Assembly (NCBI RefSeq): GCF_030676415.1
Contig: NZ_JAUUTW010000043.1
Location: forward strand, 1-35,882
Origin: Peribacillus frigoritolerans
GTDB lineage: Bacteria > Bacillota > Bacilli > Bacillales > DSM-1321
DNA length: 35,882 bases
Reading direction: 5' to 3'
The notes under the pieces were generated by a model. That model saw only the letters and a list, made by a program, of their open reading frames with translations, was not told the DNA's origin and searched no databases. Positions 7,673 to 16,353 of the stretch are shown one piece after another; within the stretch, counting starts at the first letter, position 1; every line of letters begins with the position of its first letter. A program made the position numbers and the translations under genes.

Positions 7673-8074
7673 CTAACGGAGCCATTTCGTAGCGATAATC
7701 TTAGTCCCTTCACCTGGTATCGATTCAATATCAAAGTCATCCATTAAACGTTTGGCTCCAGGAAGGCCTGCGCCCAGTCCCCCTGAGGTGGTATATCCAT
7801 CTTCCATAACTCTGCGGATATCCTCAATTCCCGGCCCTTGGTCCTCTGCAATGATTTTCAATCCTGACTTCCCATTTATATTTAGCTTTTCTATGCTAAC
7901 ACTGCCTTGTCCAGCATATAGGTATATGTTTCGGGCCAATTCGCTAATGGCCGTTGTGATCCTGGCCTGGTCTACAGTACCGAACCCCAACTCTTTAGCG
8001 ACATTTCTTCCGAGCTGCCTTGCAGCTACGATGTCCCATTCATTTATGATTTTTACGCAGGATTGGAACTCCAT
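7673..8074 (-). CDS. rsbT: RsbT, serine kinase switch protein
   Basis: A 133-residue GHKL-fold kinase with ELARNIYLYA (N-box), EDQGPGIEDI and the glycine-rich GGLGAGLPGAKRLMDDF. In unstressed cells it is held in the stressosome by RsbR/RsbS. On stress it phosphorylates both, leaves and activates RsbU. It lies 3 bp after rsbS and 9 bp before rsbU on the transcript. Confidence 0.97.
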   Translation of the reverse strand: MEFQSCVKIINEWDIVAARQLGRNVAKELGFGTVDQARITTAISELARNIYLYAGQGSVSIEKLNINGKSGLKIIAEDQGPGIEDIRRVMEDGYTTSGGLGAGLPGAKRLMDDFDIESIPGEGTKIIATKWLR

Positions 8075-8077
8075 TCT

Positions 8078-8434
8078 TTAATCCCCCAATTCCTGTTGTA
8101 ATTTCTCCAGGCCTTTCTCTAAGTCTAATGCTGTCAGAACATCATCGAGACTAATTCCCAGTTCAATTAATGTTATTGCAACAGCAGGCTGGATCCCCGT
8201 AATTACAACCTTGGCCCCCATAAGCTTAGACATGCTAAAGACATCGCCTAATACCTTTGCGATAAAAGAATCAATAAAATCTATTGAGGTAATATCAATA
8301 ACAACGCCATTCGCGCTTGTTTCATGAATCTTATGCAGTAAATCCTCTTGAAATTGAAGGGCTGTCACATCATCCAATTCCCACTGTATAGAGACTAACA
8401 AGCAGTCATAAAGCTTTAATATCGGAATCCTCAT
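8078..8434 (-). CDS. rsbS: RsbS, stressosome scaffold (STAS domain)
   Basis: A 118-residue single STAS domain. The phosphorylation site is in DFIDSFIAKVLGD; Ser56 here aligns with B. subtilis Ser59 because this N terminus is three residues shorter. RsbS forms the stressosome core with RsbR paralogues and binds RsbT. The gene starts 2 bp after the rsbR stop. Confidence 0.97.
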   Translation of the reverse strand: MRIPILKLYDCLLVSIQWELDDVTALQFQEDLLHKIHETSANGVVIDITSIDFIDSFIAKVLGDVFSMSKLMGAKVVITGIQPAVAITLIELGISLDDVLTALDLEKGLEKLQQELGD

Positions 8435-8436
8435 AC

Positions 8437-9264
8437 TTATCCCTCCACCTTTACGATCTTACGGCTCGTTAATTCCAACGCAACTTCTATCCCTTTTTTC
8501 AACGTATTTTTTGTAATCACTTCATTTAAATTAATTCCAAGATTAACGATGGTTTGGGCTATTTCAGGGCGGATGCCGCAGAGTATACATTTGGCGCCCA
8601 CTAATCGGACTGCTTCCGCCGCTTGAATGATATGATGGGCAACCATGGTATCCACGACCGGCACGCCCGTTATATCAATAAGAACAACTTCAGATCTATG
8701 CTTAACCACGCCAGTCAACAGGTTTTCCATTATCTGTTTGGCACGTTCCGTATCAATCGTACCAATCAGCGGCATAACCGTAATGCCTTCCAATACAGGA
8801 ATGAGCGGTGCCGAAAGTTCTTGCAACGCTATTTTTTGCATGGAAACAGTTCTTTCCCAGGTTTGAGTATATATATTGACTATTTCATTATTTATCGGTG
8901 TGGCCCATTTATCCAAATGGTTAACAAGATTGACTTGATTATCAGGAGTAACCAGACCCTTTTCCACCATTCCATTAATGACAATTAACGTGAATTTATG
9001 AAGTCCTTCATTGACGAAAGTAAGAGGCCATCCCAATTGGACGACTTTCTCGGCAAAATCTGAAAGCTTCAATGTGAATTCCTTGTTTTTACTATCAACG
9101 TTCGTGATGATCATATCTATAAATTCACTGCTCGTTTGCGTGAACATTCGATCTGAGACGACTTTAATTAATCTTTCGTCCGTACTTTCCTTCATGATGC
9201 CCATCCACTCAGTAAGGATGTAATCTTGATTTTGCTTAATAAAATCGTAAACCAATTGATTCAT
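8437..9264 (-). CDS. rsbR: RsbR (RsbRA), stressosome sensor
   Basis: A 275-residue protein when started at the ATG at 9264, behind GGGAGGATATT; a GTG seven codons earlier has no site. Residues 1 to about 135 form the divergent non-haem-globin-like sensor half, joined by a linker helix to a conserved STAS domain (about 150-270). The RsbT-phosphorylated threonines of B. subtilis (171 and 205) correspond to Thr172 in GTIDTERAK and Thr206 in PVVDTMVAHH. It is the first gene of the eight-gene operon. Only one RsbR paralogue is in the window. Confidence 0.96.
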   Translation of the reverse strand: MNQLVYDFIKQNQDYILTEWMGIMKESTDERLIKVVSDRMFTQTSSEFIDMIITNVDSKNKEFTLKLSDFAEKVVQLGWPLTFVNEGLHKFTLIVINGMVEKGLVTPDNQVNLVNHLDKWATPINNEIVNIYTQTWERTVSMQKIALQELSAPLIPVLEGITVMPLIGTIDTERAKQIMENLLTGVVKHRSEVVLIDITGVPVVDTMVAHHIIQAAEAVRLVGAKCILCGIRPEIAQTIVNLGINLNEVITKNTLKKGIEVALELTSRKIVKVEG

Positions 9265-9411
9265 AATATCCTCCCATTCTAACACAATTGCTATGTTTCC
9301 CTGTCCACGTCACAAGGATGTTAACTAACTGTAATGTTATTTCCATTTGGATTTACTTCGAGTTTCCCCACTACACTTTTTGCTTTTTTTAGGTATTTAC
9401 AACATAACTAC

Positions 9412-9437
9412 ATACCCGAAATTCAGGTAAGGAAAAC
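9412..9437 (-). promoter_or_regulatory. Candidate sigma-B promoter upstream of rsbR
   Basis: On the minus strand GTTTTC (9432-9437), a 14-base spacer and GGGTAT (9412-9417) resemble a sigma-B promoter about 150 bp ahead of rsbR. The -10 is perfect and the -35 matches four of six. B. subtilis is known for a sigma-A promoter at this end of the operon, so this is a tentative call. Confidence 0.4.
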
Positions 9438-9463
9438 ATCAATTAAAGAAAAGTTATGGAGAT

Positions 9464-9493
9464 ACTATAAAAAACAATGAACGTTCTATCCAA
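9464..9493 (-). promoter_or_regulatory. Candidate sigma-A promoter upstream of rsbR
   Basis: On the minus strand -35 TTGGAT (9488-9493), an 18-base spacer and -10 TATAGT (9464-9469) lie about 200 bp ahead of rsbR, below the ndoA terminator. It is the best sigma-A candidate seen, but the -35 is weak. Confidence 0.35.
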
Positions 9494-9576
9494 TAACTAC
9501 TGTATACTGTTTTTATTCGTCAAATTTTTCATATTTCCTGCTGTATACTTTTTGGACATATGTTTATGTTATTTTA

Positions 9577-9614
9577 CAAAAAAAAACACGATTCCCACAG
9601 TTGCAGGAATCGTG
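9577..9614 (-). terminator. Terminator of the alr-ndoAI-ndoA transcript
   Basis: On the minus strand CACGATTCC pairs with GGAATCGTG around a 10-base loop and is followed by about ten T residues. It separates ndoA from the sigma-B operon. Confidence 0.9.
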
Positions 9615-9680
9615 CCATCTAAATAACATCAAGAATGATTTGTATTATAATAACGCCCGGTTTAACGGGAAAAATTTTCT

Positions 9681-10034
9681 TTAAAACTCAATGAGGCCTA
9701 AACTAATTTGCAAAGCTTCATTGACTTTTTGCATCATAGGTTCGTCAAGATGCGTAATTTTATCAGTTAAACGCTGCTTATCAATTGTCCGGATCTGTTC
9801 TAATAAAATGACGGAATCCCGCTCGAATCCGTACTTTTTTGCATTAATCTCAACATGTGTAGGCAATTTCGCTTTTTGAATTTGAGCTGTAATGGCTGCC
9901 ACGATCACAGTCGGACTAAAGCGATTACCAATATCGTTTTGTAAAATCAGTACCGGACGGGTCCCACCCTGCTCTGAACCAACTACCGGGGAAAGGTCTG
10001 CGAAGTATACGTCACCACGCTTAACAACAATCAA
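9681..10034 (-). CDS. ndoA: NdoA (EndoA/MazF) endoribonuclease toxin
   Basis: A 117-residue PemK/MazF-fold toxin nearly identical in pattern to B. subtilis NdoA (116 aa): KRGDVYFADLSPVVGSEQGG, the catalytic-region RPVLILQND, and ERDSVILLEQIRTIDKQRL. The family cuts single-stranded RNA (UACAU in B. subtilis). The start is TTG at 10034, eight bases after GGAGG; no ATG fits. It follows the antitoxin gene by four bases. The toxin lies directly upstream of rsbR, as in B. subtilis. Confidence 0.96.
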   Translation of the reverse strand: MIVVKRGDVYFADLSPVVGSEQGGTRPVLILQNDIGNRFSPTVIVAAITAQIQKAKLPTHVEINAKKYGFERDSVILLEQIRTIDKQRLTDKITHLDEPMMQKVNEALQISLGLIEF

Positions 10035-10038
10035 TGGC

Positions 10039-10320
10039 TCAGCCTCCGCTAACTAATCGTTCAACGCAATGACCAGCCTCGAATTCAGCCTGGAAGGCTT
10101 CAGAAGCAATCGTTAAATTAATGGCCGCCATTTCTATATAACCGCGTTTCATCGATTCACGAAACTCTTTCTTTTTACGTTCGCGAAGATACATTTTTGT
10201 GGCACGATAAATAAATTCACTGCGATTTACATTTTCCTCACTCGCATACCCATCTAACTCTGTTAAAAAATTTTGAGGTAATCGAATTAATATTTCTCTT
10301 GTTGCGCTGGATTCAGACAC
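10039..10320 (-). CDS. ndoAI: NdoAI (EndoAI/MazE-like) antitoxin
   Basis: A 93-residue ribbon-helix-helix protein when started at the GTG at 10320, nine bases after GGAGG and matching the B. subtilis start MSESS. An ATG two codons earlier lies only three bases from the site. The N-terminal DNA-binding segment is REILIRLPQNFLTELD; the C-terminal toxin-binding tail ends VERLVSGG, as in B. subtilis. It neutralises NdoA and may repress the pair. Confidence 0.94.
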   Translation of the reverse strand: MSESSATREILIRLPQNFLTELDGYASEENVNRSEFIYRATKMYLRERKKKEFRESMKRGYIEMAAINLTIASEAFQAEFEAGHCVERLVSGG

Positions 10321-10370
10321 AAACATACACCTCCACCATCACTACACACCTTTATTATATATCCTTTTCA

Positions 10371-10398
10371 ATATTACCATTAAAATGCCTATCTGCAA
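10371..10398 (-). promoter_or_regulatory. Candidate promoter of ndoAI-ndoA
   Basis: On the minus strand -35 TTGCAG (10393-10398), a 16-base spacer and -10 TAATAT (10371-10376), with a TG one base upstream of the -10, lie about 50 bp before ndoAI in the 160-bp gap after alr. It would allow toxin-antitoxin expression independent of alr. Confidence 0.5.
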
Positions 10399-10480
10399 AG
10401 AGTATATTCTATTCTCAATCCTATTATCAGCATAATAAAGGAAATCTTATTCACAATCTTAGGATTTTTTTACAATCCGG

Positions 10481-11638
10481 TCATTCCAAAATGAAGTTGC
10501 GAACATGATTCATCTGGTTGTCTTTTATATATATGCGGGGGACTCTTGCTCCTATCATGCACGTTACCTCATAGTTGATCGTTTCCAGTTTTGCCGCTAT
10601 CTCATCGACTGTAATCGATTCATCCCCATCATTCCCCATGAGTGTGACCTCTGTTCCTACAGGGTATGGTCCAGGTAGCTTGATCATGCATTGATCCATG
10701 CAGATCCTTCCGACTATGGGTACTCTTTTTCCATCAACAAGAACTTCCTGACTTTGCAGCTTACGGATCCATCCGTCAGCATAACCGATTGGCAAAGTCC
10801 CAATCCATTCATCACCTTCAGCCGTATAAGTAGCTCCATAACTAACGCTTTCACCCTTTGAAAGCTTTTTAACTGCAACCATCTTCGTTCTCAATGATAT
10901 AGCCTGTTTTAATGGAAATGGCAATATCGGCTTCATCTCCATGGAAGGACTCAAACCATACATGGAAATCCCCATTCTTATTGCACTCCATTCAGAATCG
11001 GTGAACCTTAAAGAAGCTGCACTATTGGCTGCATGGATATATTCAGGCTTTCTAGTCAATTCGGAAAGCATCCCTTTAAAGAAAGCAAGCTGCGTTTCAT
11101 AAAAGTCGGTCTTCAGTTCATCCGCCGTCGCAAAATGAGTGAATATCCCTTGGAAATTGAAACAATCTTCCCTCTCAAGCAACCTTTCCACTTTCATGAG
11201 TTGGGCTTTTTCTCGAATGCCGATTCTCCCCATGCCGCTATCCACTTTTACATGGATTTGCAAAACTTGTCCCGGTTTCAACAAATCCTTTGCCTTCTCC
11301 AACCATGCTACATCGAAAACCGTCACGGAAATCCCATACTCGGCGGCAAGTGCTGAACTTTCAGGCCTCGATGCCCCAAGTACAAGAATCGGAGCCAATA
11401 TTCCCTTTTTCCGTAAGGCGAGAGCCTCATCCAAAAAAGCGACACTTAAAAAATCCGCTCCCGCTTCAAGCGCTGTTTTAGCCACTTCATAGTCCCCGTG
11501 CCCATAAGCATTCGCTTTAACGACAGCGAAAAGACTAACGCCATTTCTCAGTCTTTTTTTCATTGAAGAGATATTTCCAAAAATATTATCCAAATTTACT
11601 TCTGCCCACGTATCTCGATGAAATATTTTCGATTCCAC
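10481..11638 (-). CDS. alr: Alanine racemase
   Basis: A 385-residue protein. The GTG at 11638 is chosen because it sits seven bases after AAGGA and aligns with the B. subtilis start; a GTG at 11665 would add nine residues. The pyridoxal-phosphate lysine is in AVVKANAYGHG (about residue 41). The second catalytic residue, tyrosine, is in VSYGATYTA, and the RICMDQCMI block is present. It makes D-alanine for peptidoglycan and teichoic acids. The MurF and Ddl genes that use D-alanine lie 9-11 kb away on the same strand. Confidence 0.96.
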   Translation of the reverse strand: MESKIFHRDTWAEVNLDNIFGNISSMKKRLRNGVSLFAVVKANAYGHGDYEVAKTALEAGADFLSVAFLDEALALRKKGILAPILVLGASRPESSALAAEYGISVTVFDVAWLEKAKDLLKPGQVLQIHVKVDSGMGRIGIREKAQLMKVERLLEREDCFNFQGIFTHFATADELKTDFYETQLAFFKGMLSELTRKPEYIHAANSAASLRFTDSEWSAIRMGISMYGLSPSMEMKPILPFPLKQAISLRTKMVAVKKLSKGESVSYGATYTAEGDEWIGTLPIGYADGWIRKLQSQEVLVDGKRVPIVGRICMDQCMIKLPGPYPVGTEVTLMGNDGDESITVDEIAAKLETINYEVTCMIGARVPRIYIKDNQMNHVRNFILE

Positions 11639-11887
11639 GACCTTTTCCTTCTTTCCTACACTCACAATAAGATTCTTCCCAGTAGCGAAGTTTTCGTTTC
11701 ATTATAGGACCATTCTATAACCAACCGCTAGAAAGATAAAGTGCTTTTTCACCTTGATTCTAATTTCCCAGCCGCCAGCCTAAATCAAATGGAAGGATTA
11801 AAAACTGTCAACAAGCCGCTTCCCCGCCTATCCTACATAGAAGAAACCTTCGTAAGGAGACGGGAAACATCAGCTTGTTATGTAATC

Positions 11888-12892
11888 CTATTTGACTGGA
11901 TCTTCCCCAACCGAACGGGCGACTTCTATCATCTCTACCTGTGTCAAATCCTTTGATGCAAGCATATAATCGACACCTTCAAAAGTCCATGCAATCGTAT
12001 TTCCTGTCATGGCTCCGACAGTATATCCCAAATCAACCGGTTCTCCATTCACATTCGTCGAAACGGAAGTTTGAACTACCTCAGCCTTTTCCTGAACTAA
12101 TGTAAAACTTTTTGTACCCTCATAGGTCAAAACGACACGTTCTCCCTTTTCCGTCGTAATTTCTTTTTCTTCCGTTAAATTCATATCACCAATATTTTCA
12201 GGGTACTTCACCGCAAACCCTTCATTTTGGACTTCTGCCATAACAGGCGCTTCAAGTTGTGCACTTGTCATGTTTTTCTTCATATCAAATGAATCTTTAT
12301 CAAAAGTCGTATCGAATTTAACCTTTGAGAATTCAACAAGAACCAATGCGGTCCTATCGGGGTCCATGACTTTTACACTGACTGGAGATAAATCCTTTTT
12401 GTTTATAGCAATCTCTTGATATGGCAACATTTTATTGTTTTGGTAGCGTGTTTTCGTTTCAAAGACATAATGTTTATCCGTTTCTTTATATGTCGCACTT
12501 TTATCTTCCGTAATGTCTTTCACCAACGACTCGAACAAATAGGCCTGACTGCTGTTCTCCGGCCACTCGCTTTGAAATTTAAAACTTTTATTCAAAGCCG
12601 GCGTCAAAACATATACACCATCATCATTTTTCAATATCATCTGGCTTTGATCTTTCTCTTCATTTTTCAGATTTACGCGGTAAAAAGAAGGGTCCTTATG
12701 CCAAATCTCCACATTATACACTTGAGGTTCCGTCCCCATCTTTAATGTCATCTTCGCGTTAGCTTTATATCCTTTCATTTCGCCAAGCTTCTCATTCAAT
12801 TCACTCACTACGTCACTCTGTGATTTTTGGCCGCAAGCAGAAAGAGCAAGCAAGAGCATGATCCCTGCAAAAAGCATTAACATCTTCTTCAT
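11888..12892 (-). CDS. ydcC: LolA-fold lipoprotein YdcC
   Basis: A 334-residue lipoprotein precursor. The signal peptide (residues 1-19) ends in the lipobox LLALSAC, so Cys20 would be lipidated. The body resembles the outer-membrane-lipoprotein-carrier/MucB fold, seen for example in KMTLKMGTEPQVYNVEIWHKDP. Related lipoproteins such as GerS of Clostridioides difficile act in sporulation or germination; a sporulation role here is inference. A ribosome-binding site AAAGGGG precedes the ATG. It stands alone between acpS and alr, as in B. subtilis. Confidence 0.85.
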   Translation of the reverse strand: MKKMLMLFAGIMLLLALSACGQKSQSDVVSELNEKLGEMKGYKANAKMTLKMGTEPQVYNVEIWHKDPSFYRVNLKNEEKDQSQMILKNDDGVYVLTPALNKSFKFQSEWPENSSQAYLFESLVKDITEDKSATYKETDKHYVFETKTRYQNNKMLPYQEIAINKKDLSPVSVKVMDPDRTALVLVEFSKVKFDTTFDKDSFDMKKNMTSAQLEAPVMAEVQNEGFAVKYPENIGDMNLTEEKEITTEKGERVVLTYEGTKSFTLVQEKAEVVQTSVSTNVNGEPVDLGYTVGAMTGNTIAWTFEGVDYMLASKDLTQVEMIEVARSVGEDPVK

Positions 12893-13135
12893 CTTTTCAA
12901 CCCCTTTTTGTCATTTGAACGTAAAAGGGAGAGGAAAAGGCAGGATCCGGACATTGGCTCGACTGATGTCTTAGATTCCTCAGTATTTTAGACACGGATC
13001 AATTCTCGATCCGGCTAAAAACTTTTCGAGAGCACCTACTCTGCCATGTACCTTTTACCGGGCCTTGTCTCCCTATAGCACTAAATGTATATGAGACAAC
13101 CTAAAGGTTTATGACCCGATTGGACAAAACTCCAT
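12893..13135 (-). other. Leader region of ydcC with inverted repeats
   Basis: A 243-bp gap without a gene. On the minus strand it holds TTGTCTC with GAGACAA about 19 bases further on, and GGATC-GAGAATT-GATCC. Neither has a T-run, so they are not ordinary terminators. No promoter was confidently identified and no riboswitch class was recognised. Confidence 0.4.
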
Positions 13136-13486
13136 TCACCCTTCAATTACGACTTGAGCAACTGCATAATCCCTGCTGTGGCTAATCGAAAGATGGACCC
13201 CTTCAGAAAACGGCTTTGAAATCACCGGCTTTCCTTTATCATCCGAGATGATTTCAATATCCAAAAAGGATAAATGCTTACCGATCCCTGTACCGTTTGC
13301 CTTTGAAAAGGCCTCCTTTGCCGCAAAACGCCCCGCAAAATACTCGACCTTCCTTCTTCCATTTAACTTTTCGAAAATCAAGATTTCCCTTTCTGTTAAT
13401 ATACGCTCCTTTAAACGGGGTTGCCGATTAATCAATGTTTCCATTCTATCCAATTCAGTAATGTCCACACCTATACCTTTAATCAC
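13136..13486 (-). CDS. acpS: Holo-[acyl-carrier-protein] synthase AcpS
   Basis: A 116-residue protein of the AcpS family. The metal-binding Asp8 is in GIGVDITELDR and Glu58 in RFAAKEAFSKA; the C-terminal LSISHSRDYAVA is typical. It transfers 4'-phosphopantetheine from coenzyme A to apo-ACP for fatty acid synthesis. The start is GTG at 13486, five bases after GAGGTG. It is divergent from the rhomboid gene. Confidence 0.96.
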   Translation of the reverse strand: MIKGIGVDITELDRMETLINRQPRLKERILTEREILIFEKLNGRRKVEYFAGRFAAKEAFSKANGTGIGKHLSFLDIEIISDDKGKPVISKPFSEGVHLSISHSRDYAVAQVVIEG

Positions 13487-13594
13487 TTTGACACCTCTTC
13501 TATTAATTTAATAAGCTGCATATTATTAGGAGGACTCTTTTACCTGAAAATGATAATATTGTATCTAATTAAAAACGATAATAAGGAGGAATTT

Positions 13595-14185
13595 ATGTTT
13601 ACAAGAACAGAAGGCTTCCGCGAATACGCAAATTCTTATCGAGCTGTAACTGTGCTCATACTCATTATGATGATTGTTTTCGTTCTCGTCCTTTTCCCCA
13701 TATTTCCCGGCAATGTTCTCTTTTATTATGGCACAGGTGTAAACTTATATATCGCTGATGGACAATGGTGGCGTTTGATCACCCCCATCTTTCTACATAG
13801 CACGTTTACACATTTACTGTTTAATGGATTCTCACTTGCCATCTTTGGTCCATTCCTAGAGAAAACACTTGGAACCGTCAAGTTTTTAATTTTCTTTTTA
13901 TCGACAGGAATCCTTGCCAATATCGCAACCTTCCTAATTAACCCACTGACATATAACCACGTAGGTGCCAGCGGAGCAATTTTTGGCTTACTCGGATTCT
14001 TTCTATATCTTGTACTGTTCAATAAAACCAATTTTACGAACAACGAAAGAAATACAGTATATACACTGACCGGAATTGCCATTATCATGACATTCATTCA
14101 ACCACAGATCAACGTTGTCGGTCATTTGTCTGGACTAGCAACCGGCTTTTTAACAGCTCCCTTATACTTAAGAAAAAAATGGTAG
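13595..14185 (+). CDS. ydcA: Rhomboid-family intramembrane serine protease YdcA
   Basis: A 196-residue membrane protein started at the ATG at 13595 behind AAGGAGGA. The catalytic dyad is Ser126 in GASGAIFG and His177 in VVGHLSG. The oxyanion-side motif is HSTFTHLLFN (His68, His73, Asn77), and WWRLITPIF is typical. About six transmembrane segments are visible. Rhomboids cleave transmembrane substrates; the substrate here is unknown. An upstream in-frame extension to 13421 overlaps acpS antisense and has no start signal. Confidence 0.92.
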   Translation: MFTRTEGFREYANSYRAVTVLILIMMIVFVLVLFPIFPGNVLFYYGTGVNLYIADGQWWRLITPIFLHSTFTHLLFNGFSLAIFGPFLEKTLGTVKFLIFFLSTGILANIATFLINPLTYNHVGASGAIFGLLGFFLYLVLFNKTNFTNNERNTVYTLTGIAIIMTFIQPQINVVGHLSGLATGFLTAPLYLRKKW

Positions 14186-14191
14186 GACAAA

Positions 14192-14235
14192 CAGCCGACT
14201 CTTCCTTTCAATCATTGGGAGTCGACTGCTTTTTT
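14192..14235 (+). terminator. Terminator of ydcA
   Basis: CAGCCGACTC pairs with GAGTCGACTG (one G-U pair) and is followed by a T-run at 14230-14235. The hairpin loop and right arm overlap the 3' end of the convergent ydbT gene, whose stop is at 14212. Confidence 0.8.
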
Positions 14236-15675
14236 AGGTAAATACCACGAATTAATTTTTAGGCAATCCTTTTCTTCCACATCCGCAACCATGCCGACCC
14301 GGGAGGTGATTCCTGATTTAATCGATGCTGAAATCGTAGCTAATTCTTTTCGGTTCTGAAACCAACTTTTTTTATATGTGATTGATTGAATTCTGCTTCT
14401 CTGCATAATCAATGTTTGCTTTGAGAAAAAACGGCTGCTCAATAGCAACAAATTCCCTTCTATGCTCCATCCTGCATCTCTATATTGCATGTAAGCCCAA
14501 AAAATCGCCAACGGTACAAGCAAAAGGGAAAGATAACCCCATGGTCTGAAAAACCATACCAAGACACCAATGATCGGGATTAGGTACAGCATCTTACGAA
14601 ATACATACCGGGACAGTGCACGCTTAGGTATCGGTGTCATCTCAGTAGCTGTTTCATAAGCCGGTAAAATTTCCAGGATTTTTTCATGTAAATACTTCTT
14701 CCTGATTAAAGGGAACAGCATGATGGATAAACTTTCTTTATCTTCCATACTGCCTCCCGCATACTCAATATAAACCGTCGCCAATCCCAATGGCTTTCGA
14801 ATCAAATTCTCCATGATCCGGATACCTTGTATTTTATGGATCGGGATTGTCAGCTGTCTTTTCTCGAGAAGCCCTCTGGAAATAACGATTTCCTCATCCG
14901 TTTTTATAACGGTAAAGGAAGCATATTTGATTACCATACTTAATGTGGCCAGTACATAAACCACCAATAAAGCCACAAGGGCAAACAAGGTCAGAATGAT
15001 GGTCCCCATTTCAATAAAATCTTCATAATCCTTAAATATCCTCTCAAAAGGTATCATTTCATCGAACTGTGAAATAAAAGCGACCGCCCCAGATAAGAAG
15101 ACACCTACCGCCCCCGAAGTGGCAGCCATAACGAATAGCTGCGGCAGCGTCTGCTTAAAAACGGAAGACGATTTTGCTGCATATTCATTATCCGCGACTT
15201 CATCTTTATCCTTATCCAAAAGATTTTTCGCATTTTTTTCCTCACTTATAAAAGCATTGATTCGATCAGCATCACTTTTGCTTATGGCTGATAATACGGC
15301 ATCTGCCTGAGATCCGCCAGCTGTTTCAATATTCAACTTCACCAGCCTGAATATCCTCTGGATAATGCCCTCTGATATATCTATGCTATGGATCCGATCA
15401 AACTTTATATACCGTTTCTTCCTTACGAATACTCCAGACTCAATTCTGAATTCTCCCTCTTCTATGCGATATGTAAAGCGTAACCACTGAAGGAATGCAT
15501 TACCTATAATTAAAAGGATAATAACGGAAATGACCAGCGGTTGTATCCATCCAGGAATCCCTTCATTCTTCCCAGGAATGACGACCACTAATAAAAAAGG
15601 GATGACTAACTCCTTAATCGATTTAATAATGTTAAGCAATACAGCTATGGGGTGAAGCCTTTTAGGTTCAGACAT
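14212..15675 (-). CDS. ydbT: YdbT, membrane protein with repeated bacterial PH (bPH_2) domains
   Basis: A 487-residue protein started at the ATG at 15675 behind GGAGGAAGAAG. About six transmembrane segments come in three pairs (near residues 20-60, 175-250 and 355-395). They are separated by bPH_2-type domains with signatures such as KRYIKFDRIHSIDISEGI, KRQLTIPIHKIQGIRI and KQTLIMQRSRIQSI. In B. subtilis the ydbST operon belongs to the sigma-W regulon and gives resistance to antimicrobials made by other bacilli. It overlaps the ydbS stop by eight bases. No TGAAAC/CGTA sigma-W promoter was seen ahead of the pair here. Confidence 0.88.
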   Translation of the reverse strand: MSEPKRLHPIAVLLNIIKSIKELVIPFLLVVVIPGKNEGIPGWIQPLVISVIILLIIGNAFLQWLRFTYRIEEGEFRIESGVFVRKKRYIKFDRIHSIDISEGIIQRIFRLVKLNIETAGGSQADAVLSAISKSDADRINAFISEEKNAKNLLDKDKDEVADNEYAAKSSSVFKQTLPQLFVMAATSGAVGVFLSGAVAFISQFDEMIPFERIFKDYEDFIEMGTIILTLFALVALLVVYVLATLSMVIKYASFTVIKTDEEIVISRGLLEKRQLTIPIHKIQGIRIMENLIRKPLGLATVYIEYAGGSMEDKESLSIMLFPLIRKKYLHEKILEILPAYETATEMTPIPKRALSRYVFRKMLYLIPIIGVLVWFFRPWGYLSLLLVPLAIFWAYMQYRDAGWSIEGNLLLLSSRFFSKQTLIMQRSRIQSITYKKSWFQNRKELATISASIKSGITSRVGMVADVEEKDCLKINSWYLPKKAVDSQ

Positions 15676-16141
15676 CTTCTTCCTCCACACTTGCCATTCT
15701 GGAAATATAATGCCGCAATTCATCCGCCTCTGCTAGGTCCAGGGCAGGGATAACATGAAGGGTCGCTGCAGTGGAGATTTCAACGGAGGCTAAATCGTAT
15801 TTCCTTAATAATGGCCCTTGCTTCGTTTCTACATGCTGAACCCTAATCATGGGTATGAGTGTTCTTTTAATGACGAAAATACCACTTTGGATATCAATTT
15901 CGGTATTTCTTACTTCGTAACGCCATCTCTTCCATTTCACCGATGGAATCAGAAAAATGGCCAGATAGGATTGGATTATCGAAATTATGATCAACGCTCC
16001 AAACACCCAATATGTCCAATCAAAAATGATTGTAAGCACGAGTACGGCTATGATTATAATCCAAGTTATTGAACAGCTTATAAGACCACTGATTTTCCAT
16101 ACGGTCAAGGCCTTATTCGATATACGATTTTCAGGTTCCAT
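15668..16141 (-). CDS. ydbS: YdbS, bPH_2-domain membrane protein
   Basis: A 157-residue protein started at the ATG at 16141, six bases after GAGGAG; an ATG 17 codons earlier lacks a site. Two transmembrane helices (about residues 15-65) precede one bPH_2 domain, WRYEVRNTEIDIQSGIFVIKR to the C terminus. It is the partner of YdbT, with overlapping reading frames, and probably forms a membrane complex with it. Role as for ydbT. Confidence 0.87.
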   Translation of the reverse strand: MEPENRISNKALTVWKISGLISCSITWIIIIAVLVLTIIFDWTYWVFGALIIISIIQSYLAIFLIPSVKWKRWRYEVRNTEIDIQSGIFVIKRTLIPMIRVQHVETKQGPLLRKYDLASVEISTAATLHVIPALDLAEADELRHYISRMASVEEEDV

Positions 16142-16312
16142 GTGCTTCTCCTCTTCTGGACAGGTAATTATAAATGAATCTTCATCATCCATCCTTCGCT
16201 TTCATCCATTATACTATAATTAAATACTGGGAATTAACCCCTTTTCAAACAAAGGTTTGAGCAGTCCATCCAAAAACCGCCAACCATTCGGATAACATAT
16301 ATGGAGATGCAC

Positions 16313-16345
16313 ATAAAAAAATGCCGCTCAAATGAGCGGCATTTC
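16313..16345 (-). terminator. Terminator of cshA
   Basis: On the minus strand AATGCCGCTC pairs perfectly with GAGCGGCATT around a short loop and is followed by TTTTT, directly after the cshA stop codon. Confidence 0.93.
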
Positions 16346-16353
16346 CAATTCAA

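Noticed and set aside
9487..9555. Repeated CTGTATAC elements upstream of rsbR as a regulator site
   Set aside because: Two short copies about 45 bp apart in AT-rich DNA; neither is a clear operator and chance is likely.
12893..13135. Riboswitch or T-box in the ydcC leader
   Set aside because: Inverted repeats are present, but no known riboswitch core, T-box sequence or terminator could be identified.
13421..13594. Upstream extension of the rhomboid gene
   Set aside because: It overlaps the 5' half of acpS on the opposite strand and lacks a start signal; the ATG at 13595 has AAGGAGGA and begins the conserved protein.
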